Source: Thermaceae bacterium (GTDB lineage Bacteria; Deinococcota; Deinococci; Deinococcales; Marinithermaceae). From it: a stretch of 9,092 nucleotides of DNA. Numbering within the stretch: position 1 is the first letter of the stretch; each line of letters opens with the position of its first letter. Below the pieces are notes generated by a model, which was given only the letters and a program-made list of their open reading frames with translations, was not told the origin of the DNA and searched no databases. This document shows, one piece after another, positions 1 to 6,175 of this stretch. Location of the stretch: NCBI GenBank assembly GCA_015490435.1, contig WFXV01000032.1, forward strand, positions 1-9,092. The letters are read 5' to 3'. Both the position numbers and the translations under genes were made by a program.

Positions 1-67
1 CCTTCGTGGATAATACGGAACACAAGGATGCGCCTTCCTTGGTAGGTGAGCCGCGCGTTCTTGTGGC

Positions 68-142
68 TGTTCACTGGAGCCCCTCCTCTCGTGCCCAAAG
101 CCATGCCTTCACAGGCACCAGGGTATGGGGCTCCAGTGAACA
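68..142. repeat. Perfect 16-bp inverted repeat (stem-loop or operator pair)
   Basis: TGTTCACTGGAGCCCC at 68-83 is exactly complementary to GGGGCTCCAGTGAACA at 127-142. The 43 bases between the arms contain two mutually exclusive short stems: GTGCC 91-95 with GGCAC 114-118, or TGCCT 104-108 with AGGCA 113-117. A 6-base segment in the loop (CCTCTC 85-90) is complementary to GAGAGG at 150-155, just outside the stem. No target-site duplication flanks the arms. It could be a structured mRNA leader, a terminator of an upstream gene, a pair of protein-binding sites, or the relic of a mobile element. The repeat itself is certain; its role is unknown. Confidence 0.85.
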
Positions 143-223
143 ACGTGTTGAGAGGTTACATCTAGAGCCCGTTTGGGAGGAAACGCAGCGGGGATGAGGC
201 GATTCTCCCGGTATGATCCTCCC

Positions 224-228
224 GAGGA
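224..228 (+). promoter_or_regulatory. Ribosome binding site deciding the start at 237
   Basis: GAGGA lies 8 bases before the ATG at 237. The alternative in-frame ATG at 213 has only a GAGG at 196-199, 13 bases away, so the start at 237 is preferred. Confidence 0.6.
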
Positions 229-236
229 AAAGCGCG

Positions 237-1283
237 ATGCGGCTTCGCGGTCCGAAAATCGCGCTCTATCGGCTCTTCGACGTCGCCGACGAGATCGAGC
301 TCGACCGGCTCGATTTGCGCCGGAGCCGGTTGGTCCGCCCCCGGAGCGCGGTCCGCTTCGGCGAGCCCCCGGCCGAGCTCGACCTGGGGCCGCGGCACTT
401 CGCCGGGTACACGGGTCAGCTCTCCGCCCGGATCTACCCCTTCGGGGTGGTGGCGCTCAGGCTCCGGCTCGACCTCGGGGAGGCGATACCGCTCGAGGCC
501 TTTGGCGAGGCCGCGCTTTCCGTGCCCGAGTCGCCGGAGCTCGGGGCGTTCTTCGAGGGCGAGCTCGCCGGGCTCCAGAAGACGCTCGCCCCGGCGCTCT
601 TCCGGCCCTTCGCCGAGCCCGAGGAGGAGGAGTTCGCGGTGCTCTTCTTCACCGGGACCGAGCCCGCCCTGCCGGCGAGCGCGCTCTTTGAGGCGCTGCC
701 GGTGGCCGAGCTCGTGCTCGGGGAGCGGGAGCGGTTTTCCCCCGAGGTGGAGGGGGAGCTCCGCCGCTACGCCTTCTCCTACACCGAGGAGGACCTCGCC
801 GTGCTTGGCTACGAGCGGGTTTTGCTCTTCGACTCGGAGGGGATCTGGGACGTCGCCGACCTGGTCGAGTTCGTCCACGCCGAGCTCCTCGAGCTCGCCT
901 ACTACGACCGCCTCCTCGCCGCCGCCCTCCGGGACCTCCCCGAGGAGCTCGCCCGCTACTCCCCCTGGCGCTACCGCCACTACGACCGGCTCCGGCGCCG
1001 GCTGATGCAGGTCCACGCCGAGGTCACCGAGGCCCGCTCCCGGCTCGCCGAGGTCTTGAAGGTCACCGAGGACTTCTTCTACGCCCGGGTGCTGCGGGCG
1101 GCGGGGCGGCTTTATGGCGCCGAGGAACTCGCCGGGGCCACCGCGGAGAAGCTCGAGGTCCTCGCCGACCTCCACGCCAAGATCGCCGAGGAGCAGAACT
1201 TCGCCCGGGCCCAGGCGGTGGAGATCGGGATCTTCGCGCTGATCCTCTTCGAGGTGCTCCGGGCGCTTTGGGGTGGCGGATGA
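237..1283 (+). CDS. Rmd1/DUF155-like protein with C-terminal membrane anchor
   Basis: The product has 348 residues, counted from the ATG at 237; an ATG at 213 would add eight residues but has a poorer ribosome site. The plan resembles the DUF155 family (yeast Rmd1, Sif2). The N-terminal half is beta-rich with a segment like YPFGVVALRL. A middle segment (VLLFDSEGIWDVADLVEF) opens a long helical region rich in Glu, Arg and Leu, probably coiled coil. A single hydrophobic helix follows at about residues 329-345 (EIGIFALILFEVLRAL) with only a few residues after it. Eukaryotic members sit in mitochondrial or other membranes and their biochemical activity is not settled; Rmd1 is linked to meiotic nuclear division. 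I infer a tail-anchored protein of the cytoplasmic membrane with most of its mass in the cytoplasm. The stop codon overlaps the start of yraN (ATGA at 1280-1283), so the two are translationally coupled. The family call rests on pattern resemblance, not an alignment, and could be wrong at family level. The reading frame itself is secure. Confidence 0.6.
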   Translation: MRLRGPKIALYRLFDVADEIELDRLDLRRSRLVRPRSAVRFGEPPAELDLGPRHFAGYTGQLSARIYPFGVVALRLRLDLGEAIPLEAFGEAALSVPESPELGAFFEGELAGLQKTLAPALFRPFAEPEEEEFAVLFFTGTEPALPASALFEALPVAELVLGERERFSPEVEGELRRYAFSYTEEDLAVLGYERVLLFDSEGIWDVADLVEFVHAELLELAYYDRLLAAALRDLPEELARYSPWRYRHYDRLRRRLMQVHAEVTEARSRLAEVLKVTEDFFYARVLRAAGRLYGAEELAGATAEKLEVLADLHAKIAEEQNFARAQAVEIGIFALILFEVLRALWGGG

Positions 1284-1612
1284 AGGGGGGCTGGGCCGAG
1301 GACGCCGCCCTTCGCTTCCTTCTCGCGAAGGGCTACCGGCTCCGGGCCCGAAGGCGCCGCACCCCCTACGGCGAGATCGACCTCTGGATGGAGGACCGGG
1401 GGACGCCGGTCTTCGTCGAGGTCAAGCAACGCGCAAGCGAACGCTTCGGCGGCCCCCTCGAGGCCCTTATCCCGGCGAAGCTCCGCCGCATAAAAAAGAG
1501 CGCGCTTTTCCTCCTCGGCCGCGACGATCTCCCCTTCCGGGTGGAGGCGGTCTTGGTCTACGGCGGCCCCGCCCGCCACCGGATCGAGCACCGGGTGCTC
1601 GAGCTCCTCTAA
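1280..1612 (+). CDS. yraN: YraN/UPF0102 family protein, endonuclease-like fold
   Basis: The 110-residue product matches the usual size of the UPF0102 family. It shows the family's conserved features in order: an N-terminal G-x-x-A-E helix (Glu7), a GYR segment, then GEIDLW at residues 31-36 and VFVEVKQR at 44-51. The Glu32/Asp34 and Glu47-x-Lys49 residues form the restriction-endonuclease-like (PD-(D/E)xK) active-site pattern. Family members are predicted to act on structured or branched DNA, but their physiological role is poorly established. The ATG at 1280 overlaps the stop of the preceding gene and is preferred over a TTG at 1268. GGGGTGG just upstream could act as ribosome site. In many bacteria yraN lies near rnhB or ribosomal genes; here its partner is an Rmd1-like gene. 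Its TAA stop overlaps the stop of the convergent permease gene. Confidence 0.9.
   Translation: MKGGWAEDAALRFLLAKGYRLRARRRRTPYGEIDLWMEDRGTPVFVEVKQRASERFGGPLEALIPAKLRRIKKSALFLLGRDDLPFRVEAVLVYGGPARHRIEHRVLELL
1584..1602. other. 8-bp hairpin at the convergent gene junction
   Basis: TCGAGCAC and GTGCTCGA pair perfectly around a 3-base loop. On the minus strand the hairpin begins 6 bases after the last permease stop codon, so it could mark the 3' end of the long operon's mRNA. No T-run follows on either strand, so it is not a classic intrinsic terminator. On the plus strand it lies within the yraN coding sequence, and GAG/CTC codon bias could produce it by chance. Confidence 0.4.
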
Positions 1613-2376
1613 CGCCGCCGGGCCAGGGTCATCCCGAAGAGGGCGAGCAGGGTGGTGTAGACGAGGAGCGAGCTCACCGCGCTCGCGATGCGGAAGTCCT
1701 CACGGAGCATCTGGAAGAGCAGAAGCGGCATGGTGATGGTGCCGAACCCGGCCACCATGCTGGTCACCTCGAACTCGCCCATGCTGATGGCGAAGACGAC
1801 GAGCGCCCCCGAGAGCACCGAGGGGAGCACGTTGGGAAAGAGCACGTAGCGGAGCCGGGCGAGGACCCCCGCGCCGCTCGCCGCCGCCGCCTCCATCAAT
1901 GGCCCCACCTCGATCGTCGCGAGTCCGGCGTAGACCGAGCGGAAGAAGAAGGGGAATCCCAGCGTCGCGTGGCCGAAGACCACGATCCAAAGCGTCCCCG
2001 AGAAGGCGAGCGGCGGGCGGTTGAAGGCCTGCAGGAAGCCGAGCCCCACCAAGATCGGCGGGACCAAAAGGGGCAGGATCTGGAGCACCCGCCGGGCGCT
2101 CTCGCCCACCCGCCCCGAGAGCCGGTAGACGGCGTAGACCGTGGGGAAGCCCACCACCACGTTGATCAGCACCGAGAGGAAGGCGATGAGGAGCGAGAGC
2201 TTCACGGCCGGCAGGTACTGGGGATCGGAGAGGACCCGGCGGTACCACTCGAGGGTGAAGCCCTGGGGCAGGATCCCCTGCCAGACCACCGAGAAGGAGT
2301 AGACCACCGGCGCCAAGAGGGGCAAAAAGAGGTAGAGCAGAAAGAGGACGAAGAGGAGCCAGCCGAGCGCCCTCAC
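1609..2376 (-). CDS. ABC transporter inner-membrane permease (second subunit)
   Basis: The 255-residue polytopic membrane protein belongs to the binding-protein-dependent permease family (BPD_transp_1), in the PotC/ThiP/FbpB/PhnV-like group. A hydrophobic N-terminal helix is followed by about five more membrane segments. The cytoplasmic EAA loop starts at about residue 162 (EAAAASGAG, ending near FPNVLP); this loop docks on the ATPase. The start is the GTG at 2376, which overlaps the upstream permease stop as GTGA and has a GGAGGT site 7 bases before it. A GTG at 2385 would give 258 residues but lies against that ribosome site. It should form a heterodimeric channel with the permease encoded just upstream. 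It is the last gene of the operon and its TAG stop overlaps the yraN stop. Confidence 0.93.
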   Translation of the reverse strand: MRALGWLLFVLFLLYLFLPLLAPVVYSFSVVWQGILPQGFTLEWYRRVLSDPQYLPAVKLSLLIAFLSVLINVVVGFPTVYAVYRLSGRVGESARRVLQILPLLVPPILVGLGFLQAFNRPPLAFSGTLWIVVFGHATLGFPFFFRSVYAGLATIEVGPLMEAAAASGAGVLARLRYVLFPNVLPSVLSGALVVFAISMGEFEVTSMVAGFGTITMPLLLFQMLREDFRIASAVSSLLVYTTLLALFGMTLARRR

Positions 2377-3194
2377 CGCCGCCACCTCCGCTCCCAGCGG
2401 GCGAGCAGCCAGAGCCCGAGGCCGCTCGTCGCCATCAGCACCACCGCCAGCGCGTCGGCCTGGGGCAGGTCGAAGCTCGACTCGCTGACCAGCGAGTAGA
2501 TCTGCAGCGCGAGCAGGTTCTTGGCGAAGCCGGTGATCGCGAGGGCGGTGCCGAAGGCCCCCATCATCAGCGCCCAGACCACGCTGGAGCCGGCGAGGAT
2601 CCCGGGCAGGATGTTGGGGATGAGTACGTAGCGCCAGACCGCGAACCCCCGCGCCCCCGAGGCCCGGGCCGCCTCGACCAGCTCCCGGCCCACCTGCTCG
2701 AAGACCGGGGTCATCACCAGGGCCACGAGGGGGATGTTGTAGAAGGGGAAGACCGAGAGCAGCCCGCCCCAGCTGTAGACGTTGAAGAGCCGGGGGAGGC
2801 CGAGGGCCAAGAGGATCTGGTTGAAGACCCCGTTCCGTCCCATCAGTACGATGAAGCCGAACGCCACCACCAGCCCCGATAGGGTGACCGGGATCGAGTA
2901 GAACGAAAGCAGGAGGTTTTTGAGCCTTAGGGGGAGCTTCGCCGTCCAGTAGCCGACGAAGGTGCCTCCAAGGGCGGCGATCAGGGTCGAAGCGGTGACG
3001 AACCAGAGCGAGTTCCGCCAGGCCTCGAGGTAGGCGGGGGCGGTGAAGGCCTTCAGGTAGCGGGCAAAGGTGAGGCCGCCGTCCTCGGCGAGCAGGCTGC
3101 GGACGACGATCACCGCCACCGGGTAGAGGTAGAAGAGCGCGATGAAGAAAAGCCCGGGGAGCAAGAAGAGGAGATCGGGGTTGATCCGGCGCAT
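2373..3194 (-). CDS. ABC transporter inner-membrane permease (first subunit)
   Basis: The 273-residue polytopic membrane protein is of the PotB/FbpB/PhnU-like permease group. The first membrane helix lies near residues 8-31, with the typical LYPVAVIVVRSLL run. The EAA loop begins at about residue 174 (EAARASGARG, ending near IPNILPG). The open frame extends upstream to 3242. That extension would place a strong hairpin and a Pro/Arg-rich stretch inside the protein and would leave the ideal AAGGAGG site within the coding region. The ATG at 3194 directly after that site is therefore chosen. It pairs with the following permease to form the channel and overlaps it by 4 bases. It is separated from the binding-protein gene by about 50 bases holding the hairpin, so its expression may be lower than that of the upstream genes. 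Confidence 0.94.
   Translation of the reverse strand: MRRINPDLLFLLPGLFFIALFYLYPVAVIVVRSLLAEDGGLTFARYLKAFTAPAYLEAWRNSLWFVTASTLIAALGGTFVGYWTAKLPLRLKNLLLSFYSIPVTLSGLVVAFGFIVLMGRNGVFNQILLALGLPRLFNVYSWGGLLSVFPFYNIPLVALVMTPVFEQVGRELVEAARASGARGFAVWRYVLIPNILPGILAGSSVVWALMMGAFGTALAITGFAKNLLALQIYSLVSESSFDLPQADALAVVLMATSGLGLWLLARWERRWRR
2384..2389 (-). promoter_or_regulatory. Ribosome binding site for the second permease
   Basis: On the minus strand this reads GGAGGT, 7 bases before the GTG at 2376. It lies inside the end of the first permease gene, so the two subunits are translationally coupled. It is the main reason for choosing GTG 2376 over GTG 2385. Confidence 0.7.
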
Positions 3195-3197
3195 CCG

Positions 3198-3204
3198 CCT
3201 CCTT
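3198..3204 (-). promoter_or_regulatory. Strong ribosome binding site for the first permease
   Basis: On the minus strand this reads AAGGAGG, an almost complete match to the 16S anti-Shine-Dalgarno. It stands 3 bases before the ATG at 3194, a short but workable spacing. It follows the 11-bp hairpin at 3213-3238 by 8 bases and fixes the true start of this permease. Confidence 0.75.
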
Positions 3205-3212
3205 GGAAAGGG

Positions 3213-3238
3213 GGGGCCGGGCCTTCGGGCCCGGCCCC
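3213..3238 (-). terminator. Intercistronic GC hairpin after the binding-protein gene
   Basis: GGGGCCGGGCC and GGCCCGGCCCC form a perfect 11-bp stem closed by 4 bases (TTCG on the plus strand, CGAA on the transcribed minus-strand RNA). It begins 7 bases after the TAA of the binding-protein gene. On the RNA it is followed by a short C-run and only three U, so it is at best a partial terminator. Stem-loops at this place in importer operons (malE-malF is the known example) block 3' decay or cause partial termination, so that binding protein is made in excess over permease. That role is the likely one here, by inference. Confidence 0.75.
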
Positions 3239-3245
3239 TCACGGC

Positions 3246-4310
3246 TTACTTAATCCGCTCGGCGTAGTACTTCTGGAGCGCCTCGGAGACCTCGGCCTCC
3301 TTCCGGTAGTCGAGGAAGACCGCCTTCTCGTAGGCCTCCTTGGGCGGGAACTTCTTCGCGATCTCGGGCGGGAGCTCGACGTCCGGGCGGATCGGGCTCA
3401 CGTAGCCCTTGGCGAAAAGGCTCTGGCCGTACTTGGAGAAGATGAACTCGAGGTAGAGCTTGGCGGTGTTCGGGTGCGGGGCGTTCCGGGCCGCGATGTT
3501 GCCGCCGCCGTTCGAGAGCGTGCCGTCCTCGGGGATCACCACCTCGGTGGGGAAGGGGAACTGGTCGCGCCACTTGAGCAGGTTGTAGTCGTAGTTAATC
3601 AGGATGCCCACCTCGCCCCGCTCGAACTTGGCGGTGGTCACCTTGGGGTCGGTGGAGCCGATCAGGCCCATCTCGTGGAGCTCGGCGAGAAAGTCCACCC
3701 CGGCCTTGTAGTTGTAGGGGTCGCCGGTGAGGGCGTAGGCGGCGGCCATCACCGTGGCCACGCCGGTGCCGGTGGCGCGCGGGTCGAGGTAGCTGATCAG
3801 CCCCTTGTAGGCGGGGTTCTTGAGGTCGCGCCACTTCCGGGGCACCTCCTTCACCAGGTTCTTGTTGACGATCCAGCCCAGGGTGCCCTTGTAGGCGGCG
3901 TACCAGGTGGAGCCGTCCTTGCCCACGCCCCGCTGGGAAGCCGGGAGCTTGTCCCCGACGGTGACCTTATACGGCAGGGTGAGCCCCTTCTCGGCCAGGA
4001 TCATGGCGAAGGCGGGTTTGAGGTCGGCGATGTCGTTCTTCGAGGCGTTCTCCTCCTGCATCCGGGCCAGGACCACCGCGCTGCCCATGTCGATGTCCTG
4101 GTGCCGGATGCCGAAGAGCCGCTCGAACTCGGCGAAGATCTCCCCGTAGTTCGCCCAGATGTTGGGCATGCCGTAGGAGTAGATCACCCCGCCCTCGGCC
4201 CGGGCCTTGGCCGCCAGGTCCTTGATGTAGGGGGTGTCGAGCTCGGGCGGCAGCTGGGCCAGGGCCAGCCCAAGGATGCCTGCCAGGATGCCGAAGAGCC
4301 ACTTCCGCAT
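3246..4310 (-). CDS. Periplasmic substrate-binding protein of an ABC importer (ferric/AfuA-like type)
   Basis: The 354-residue product is secreted: the N-terminus MRK plus a hydrophobic run ends in ALA-Q, giving predicted signal peptidase I cleavage after Ala18. There is no lipobox Cys. The mature part has the type II periplasmic binding protein pattern of the ferric/thiamine/2-aminoethylphosphonate/AfuA group. It shows an early VIYSYG strand, then NIWANYGEIFAEFE, a YAAYKGTLGWIVNKN segment, and WRDLKNPAYKG, which is typical of this group. Possible ligand residues include Tyr240 and Tyr242 (NYDYN) and the SNGGGN stretch near 266-271, but the twin-Tyr iron site of FbpA is not clearly present. 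A GGGAGGTGG site precedes the ATG. It lies 23 bases after the ATPase stop and before the two permeases. The operon's enzymes point to a carbohydrate or sugar-phosphate ligand, not iron. The ligand cannot be read from the sequence. Confidence 0.9.
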   Translation of the reverse strand: MRKWLFGILAGILGLALAQLPPELDTPYIKDLAAKARAEGGVIYSYGMPNIWANYGEIFAEFERLFGIRHQDIDMGSAVVLARMQEENASKNDIADLKPAFAMILAEKGLTLPYKVTVGDKLPASQRGVGKDGSTWYAAYKGTLGWIVNKNLVKEVPRKWRDLKNPAYKGLISYLDPRATGTGVATVMAAAYALTGDPYNYKAGVDFLAELHEMGLIGSTDPKVTTAKFERGEVGILINYDYNLLKWRDQFPFPTEVVIPEDGTLSNGGGNIAARNAPHPNTAKLYLEFIFSKYGQSLFAKGYVSPIRPDVELPPEIAKKFPPKEAYEKAVFLDYRKEAEVSEALQKYYAERIK

Positions 4311-4333
4311 ACCAAACCACCTCCCTCTTTCGC

Positions 4334-5371
4334 CTAAGGGGCTTCGCCCCTCGAGGCCGATTGGGGGAAGAAGGGGGCCCGCTCGGGAAAGCGAAACCGC
4401 ACCCGCGCCCCCTGCCGGGGGGCCGAGGCCGAGGGCACGTCGGCCTTGAGGACGGCGTCCTCGAAGGCGAGCTCGAGCCGGGTGAGGGGGCCGAGGTAGG
4501 TCTCGAGCCGCACCACCGCCTCGAAGGGACCCTCGGGGTCGAGCCTTAGGGCCTCGGGCCGGAGGACGAGGATCCCCGGCCCCTCGCCCTCGACCCGGAC
4601 CCCGAGGGGCCGCTCCCGGTAGTGGAAGACGCCGCCTCTCGCCTCTCCCTCGAGGAGGCTCGAGGTCCCCACGAAGCGGGCCACGAACAGGGACTTGGGG
4701 TGCTCGTAGACCTCGGTGGGCGTGCCCACCTGCTCGATTCGGCCCTCGTTCATCACCGCGATGCGGTCGGAGAGGGCGAGCGCCTCTTCCTGGTCGTGGG
4801 TGACGTAGAGGCTGGTGGTGCCGAGTCGGCGCTGGAGCCTTTTGAGCTCGCCCCTGAGCTCCTCGCGGATCTTGGCGTCGAGGGCGGAAAGCGGCTCGTC
4901 CAAAAGGAGGACGTCCGGCTCCCGGGCGAGCGCCCGGGCGAGGGCCACCCGCTGCTGCTGGCCGCCGGAGAGCTCGCGGGGGTAGCGGTTTTCCAGGCCT
5001 TCAAGGTGGACGAGCTCGAGCAGCTCGCCGACCCTCTTTTTGATCGTCTCGGCGGGGAGCTTTTTGAGGCGGAGGGGGAAGGCGACGTTGCCGAAGACGG
5101 TCATGTTGGGGAAGAGGGCGTAGTTCTGGAAGACCATCCCCACCGGGCGGGCCTCCGGGGGGAGGTCGGTGACGTCGGCGTCGTCGAAGTAGACCCTGCC
5201 AGCGTCGGGGCGCTCGAACCCCGCGACCATGCGCAGGGTGGTGGTCTTGCCGCAGCCCGAGGGGCCGAGGAAGCTGAAGAACTCGCCGTCGGCGATGTCG
5301 AGGCTCACCTCCCGGGCGGCCACCACCCGCCCGAAGCGCTTGGTCAGACGTTCGAGCCGCACCCGTGCCAT
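4334..5371 (-). CDS. ABC transporter ATP-binding protein with TOBE-like C-terminal domain
   Basis: The 345-residue cytoplasmic ATPase energises the importer. All motifs are intact: Walker A GPSGCGKTT at 36-44, Q-loop Gln82 in VFQNYALFP, signature LSGGQ at 134-138, Walker B VLLLDE at 154-159, the D-loop Asp165, and the switch His192 in VTHDQEEA. Residues from about 235 on form a C-terminal beta domain of the TOBE/MOP kind found in PotA, FbpC, ThiQ and MalK-type ATPases. Length and domain order fit the PotA/FbpC group. Its ATG lies 9 bases after the dehydrogenase stop, with a G-rich ribosome site in that gap. The gene ends inside a small hairpin (4337-4351). The domain evidence is strong; substrate identity is set by the binding protein, not by this subunit. 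Confidence 0.96.
   Translation of the reverse strand: MARVRLERLTKRFGRVVAAREVSLDIADGEFFSFLGPSGCGKTTTLRMVAGFERPDAGRVYFDDADVTDLPPEARPVGMVFQNYALFPNMTVFGNVAFPLRLKKLPAETIKKRVGELLELVHLEGLENRYPRELSGGQQQRVALARALAREPDVLLLDEPLSALDAKIREELRGELKRLQRRLGTTSLYVTHDQEEALALSDRIAVMNEGRIEQVGTPTEVYEHPKSLFVARFVGTSSLLEGEARGGVFHYRERPLGVRVEGEGPGILVLRPEALRLDPEGPFEAVVRLETYLGPLTRLELAFEDAVLKADVPSASAPRQGARVRFRFPERAPFFPQSASRGEAP
4337..4351 (-). other. Small stable hairpin at the end of the ATPase gene
   Basis: On the transcribed strand AGGGGC and GCCCCT pair around a GAA triloop. The core GCGAAGC is known as an unusually stable mini-hairpin. It covers the last codons before the ATPase stop and lies just upstream of the binding-protein ribosome site. 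There is no U-run after it. It may be a processing or decay barrier, or chance. Confidence 0.4.
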
Positions 5372-5380
5372 TTGGGCCCC

Positions 5381-6175
5381 CTAGAAGATCCAGGCCCCGC
5401 CGTTGACCTCGATCGCTTCGCCGGTGATGAAGTCGGCGTCGGGTCCGGCGAGGAAGGCGACCACCCCGGCGACGTCCTCGGGGCGCTCGAGGCGTCCAAG
5501 CGGGGTCTGGCGGATGTAGTCGGCGACCACCTCCTCCGGGGTGATCCCGCGGAGCTCGGCCTCCCACTGGACCTCGCGCTCCTGCATCGAGGTCTTGACG
5601 AAGCCGGGGTTTACGGCGTTCACCGTGAGCTTATAGGGCGCAAGCTCCTTGGCCGCGGCCTGCACCAGGCCGAGGACGGCGAACTTCGAGGCCGAGTAGT
5701 GGGCGAGTAAGGGCGCCGCCTGGCGCGCGGCCATGCTGGCGGTGGCGATCAGCTTACCGCGGAGCTCGCTGCCCGGGATGAAGTCCTGGTCCTTCATCCG
5801 CCGGGCGAAGGTCTGGAGGGTGTAGAAGACGCCCTTGGCGTTGACGTCCATATTGAAGTTCCAGTCCTCGTCGGTGAGCTCGAGGAAGGGGCGCATAGTG
5901 CTGACCCCGGCGTTCGCCACCACCACGTCCACCCGGTCGTCCTCGGCGTAGACCGCGTCGCGGGCGGCCTCGAGGTGCTCCCGCTTGGTGACGTCCACCT
6001 TGAAGGGGCGGGCCTTGCCCCCTTGGGCCTCGATCTCGCCGGTGACGCGGGTCGCGGCCTCGAGGCCTAAGTCGGTGACCCAGACCTTGGCCCCTTCGCG
6101 GGCGAGCCTTTTGGCAATCGCTTCGCCGATGCCGCTTCCCGCCCCGGTGACGAGCGCGATCCTGCCCTCAAGCAT
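5381..6175 (-). CDS. Short-chain dehydrogenase/reductase (probable polyol or sugar dehydrogenase)
   Basis: The 264-residue product is a classical SDR of normal length. The cofactor motif TGAGSGIG covers residues 10-17, and Asp35 at the end of beta-2 (TDL) predicts NAD over NADP. NAG lies at 88-90. The catalytic set is Asn112, Ser147, Tyr160 and Lys164 (YSASK). The PGFVKT segment after the active site and the C-terminal ITGEAIEVNGG are typical of the family. The best functional guess is oxidation of a sugar alcohol to a ketose, or of a sugar hydroxyl, feeding the adjacent kinase; sorbitol, ribitol or xylitol-type dehydrogenases belong to this group. The start codon lies within the kinase stop region (8-base overlap, 6168-6175), so the two are translationally coupled. 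A 2-deoxy-gluconate-type or acetoin-type reductase cannot be excluded from sequence alone. Confidence 0.93.
   Translation of the reverse strand: MLEGRIALVTGAGSGIGEAIAKRLAREGAKVWVTDLGLEAATRVTGEIEAQGGKARPFKVDVTKREHLEAARDAVYAEDDRVDVVVANAGVSTMRPFLELTDEDWNFNMDVNAKGVFYTLQTFARRMKDQDFIPGSELRGKLIATASMAARQAAPLLAHYSASKFAVLGLVQAAAKELAPYKLTVNAVNPGFVKTSMQEREVQWEAELRGITPEEVVADYIRQTPLGRLERPEDVAGVVAFLAGPDADFITGEAIEVNGGAWIF

Larger units (their letters stand above)
1..236. other. Non-coding leader region upstream of the Rmd1-like gene
   Basis: No credible gene is visible here. The one short open frame (6-197) has no homology-like features and no good ribosome site. The base composition is visibly less GC-rich than the genes that follow. 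The stretch contains a long inverted repeat (68-83 with 127-142) and smaller competing stems inside its loop. A purine-rich GGGAGG lies at 175-180 but has no plausible start at normal spacing. The promoter for the plus-strand genes should lie here or further left, but no convincing -35/-10 pair was found. Confidence 0.6.

Noticed and set aside
9..14. GATAAT as a possible -10 promoter element
   Set aside because: Any -35 would lie at or outside the window edge, the distance to the gene is over 200 bases, and there is no supporting extended element.
68..142. Insertion-sequence or MITE interpretation of the inverted repeat
   Set aside because: The element would be only 75 bases, has no flanking target duplication and no transposase nearby; a second genomic copy would be needed to support it.
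85..155. H-type pseudoknot between CCTCTC (85-90) and GAGAGG (150-155)
   Set aside because: The 7-base linker at 143-149 is probably too short to span the full 16-bp stem, so it could form only as an alternative fold. Kept as a note, not annotated.
162..1175. Long minus-strand open frame opposite the Rmd1-like gene (337 codons)
   Set aside because: It mirrors the plus-strand gene in a GC-rich region, is very rich in Gly, Glu and Pro without domain features, and its partner frame shows clear family-like structure and coupling to yraN.
1273..2499. Long plus-strand open frame of 408 codons across yraN and the permeases
   Set aside because: It is low-complexity (Arg, Glu, His, Pro), crosses the convergent junction, and is antisense to two clear membrane proteins. 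It is a GC-driven shadow.
3246..4310. Iron (FbpA-like) transporter assignment
   Set aside because: A clear adjacent-Tyr ferric site was not seen and all catalytic neighbours are carbohydrate enzymes; iron cannot be excluded but is not favoured.
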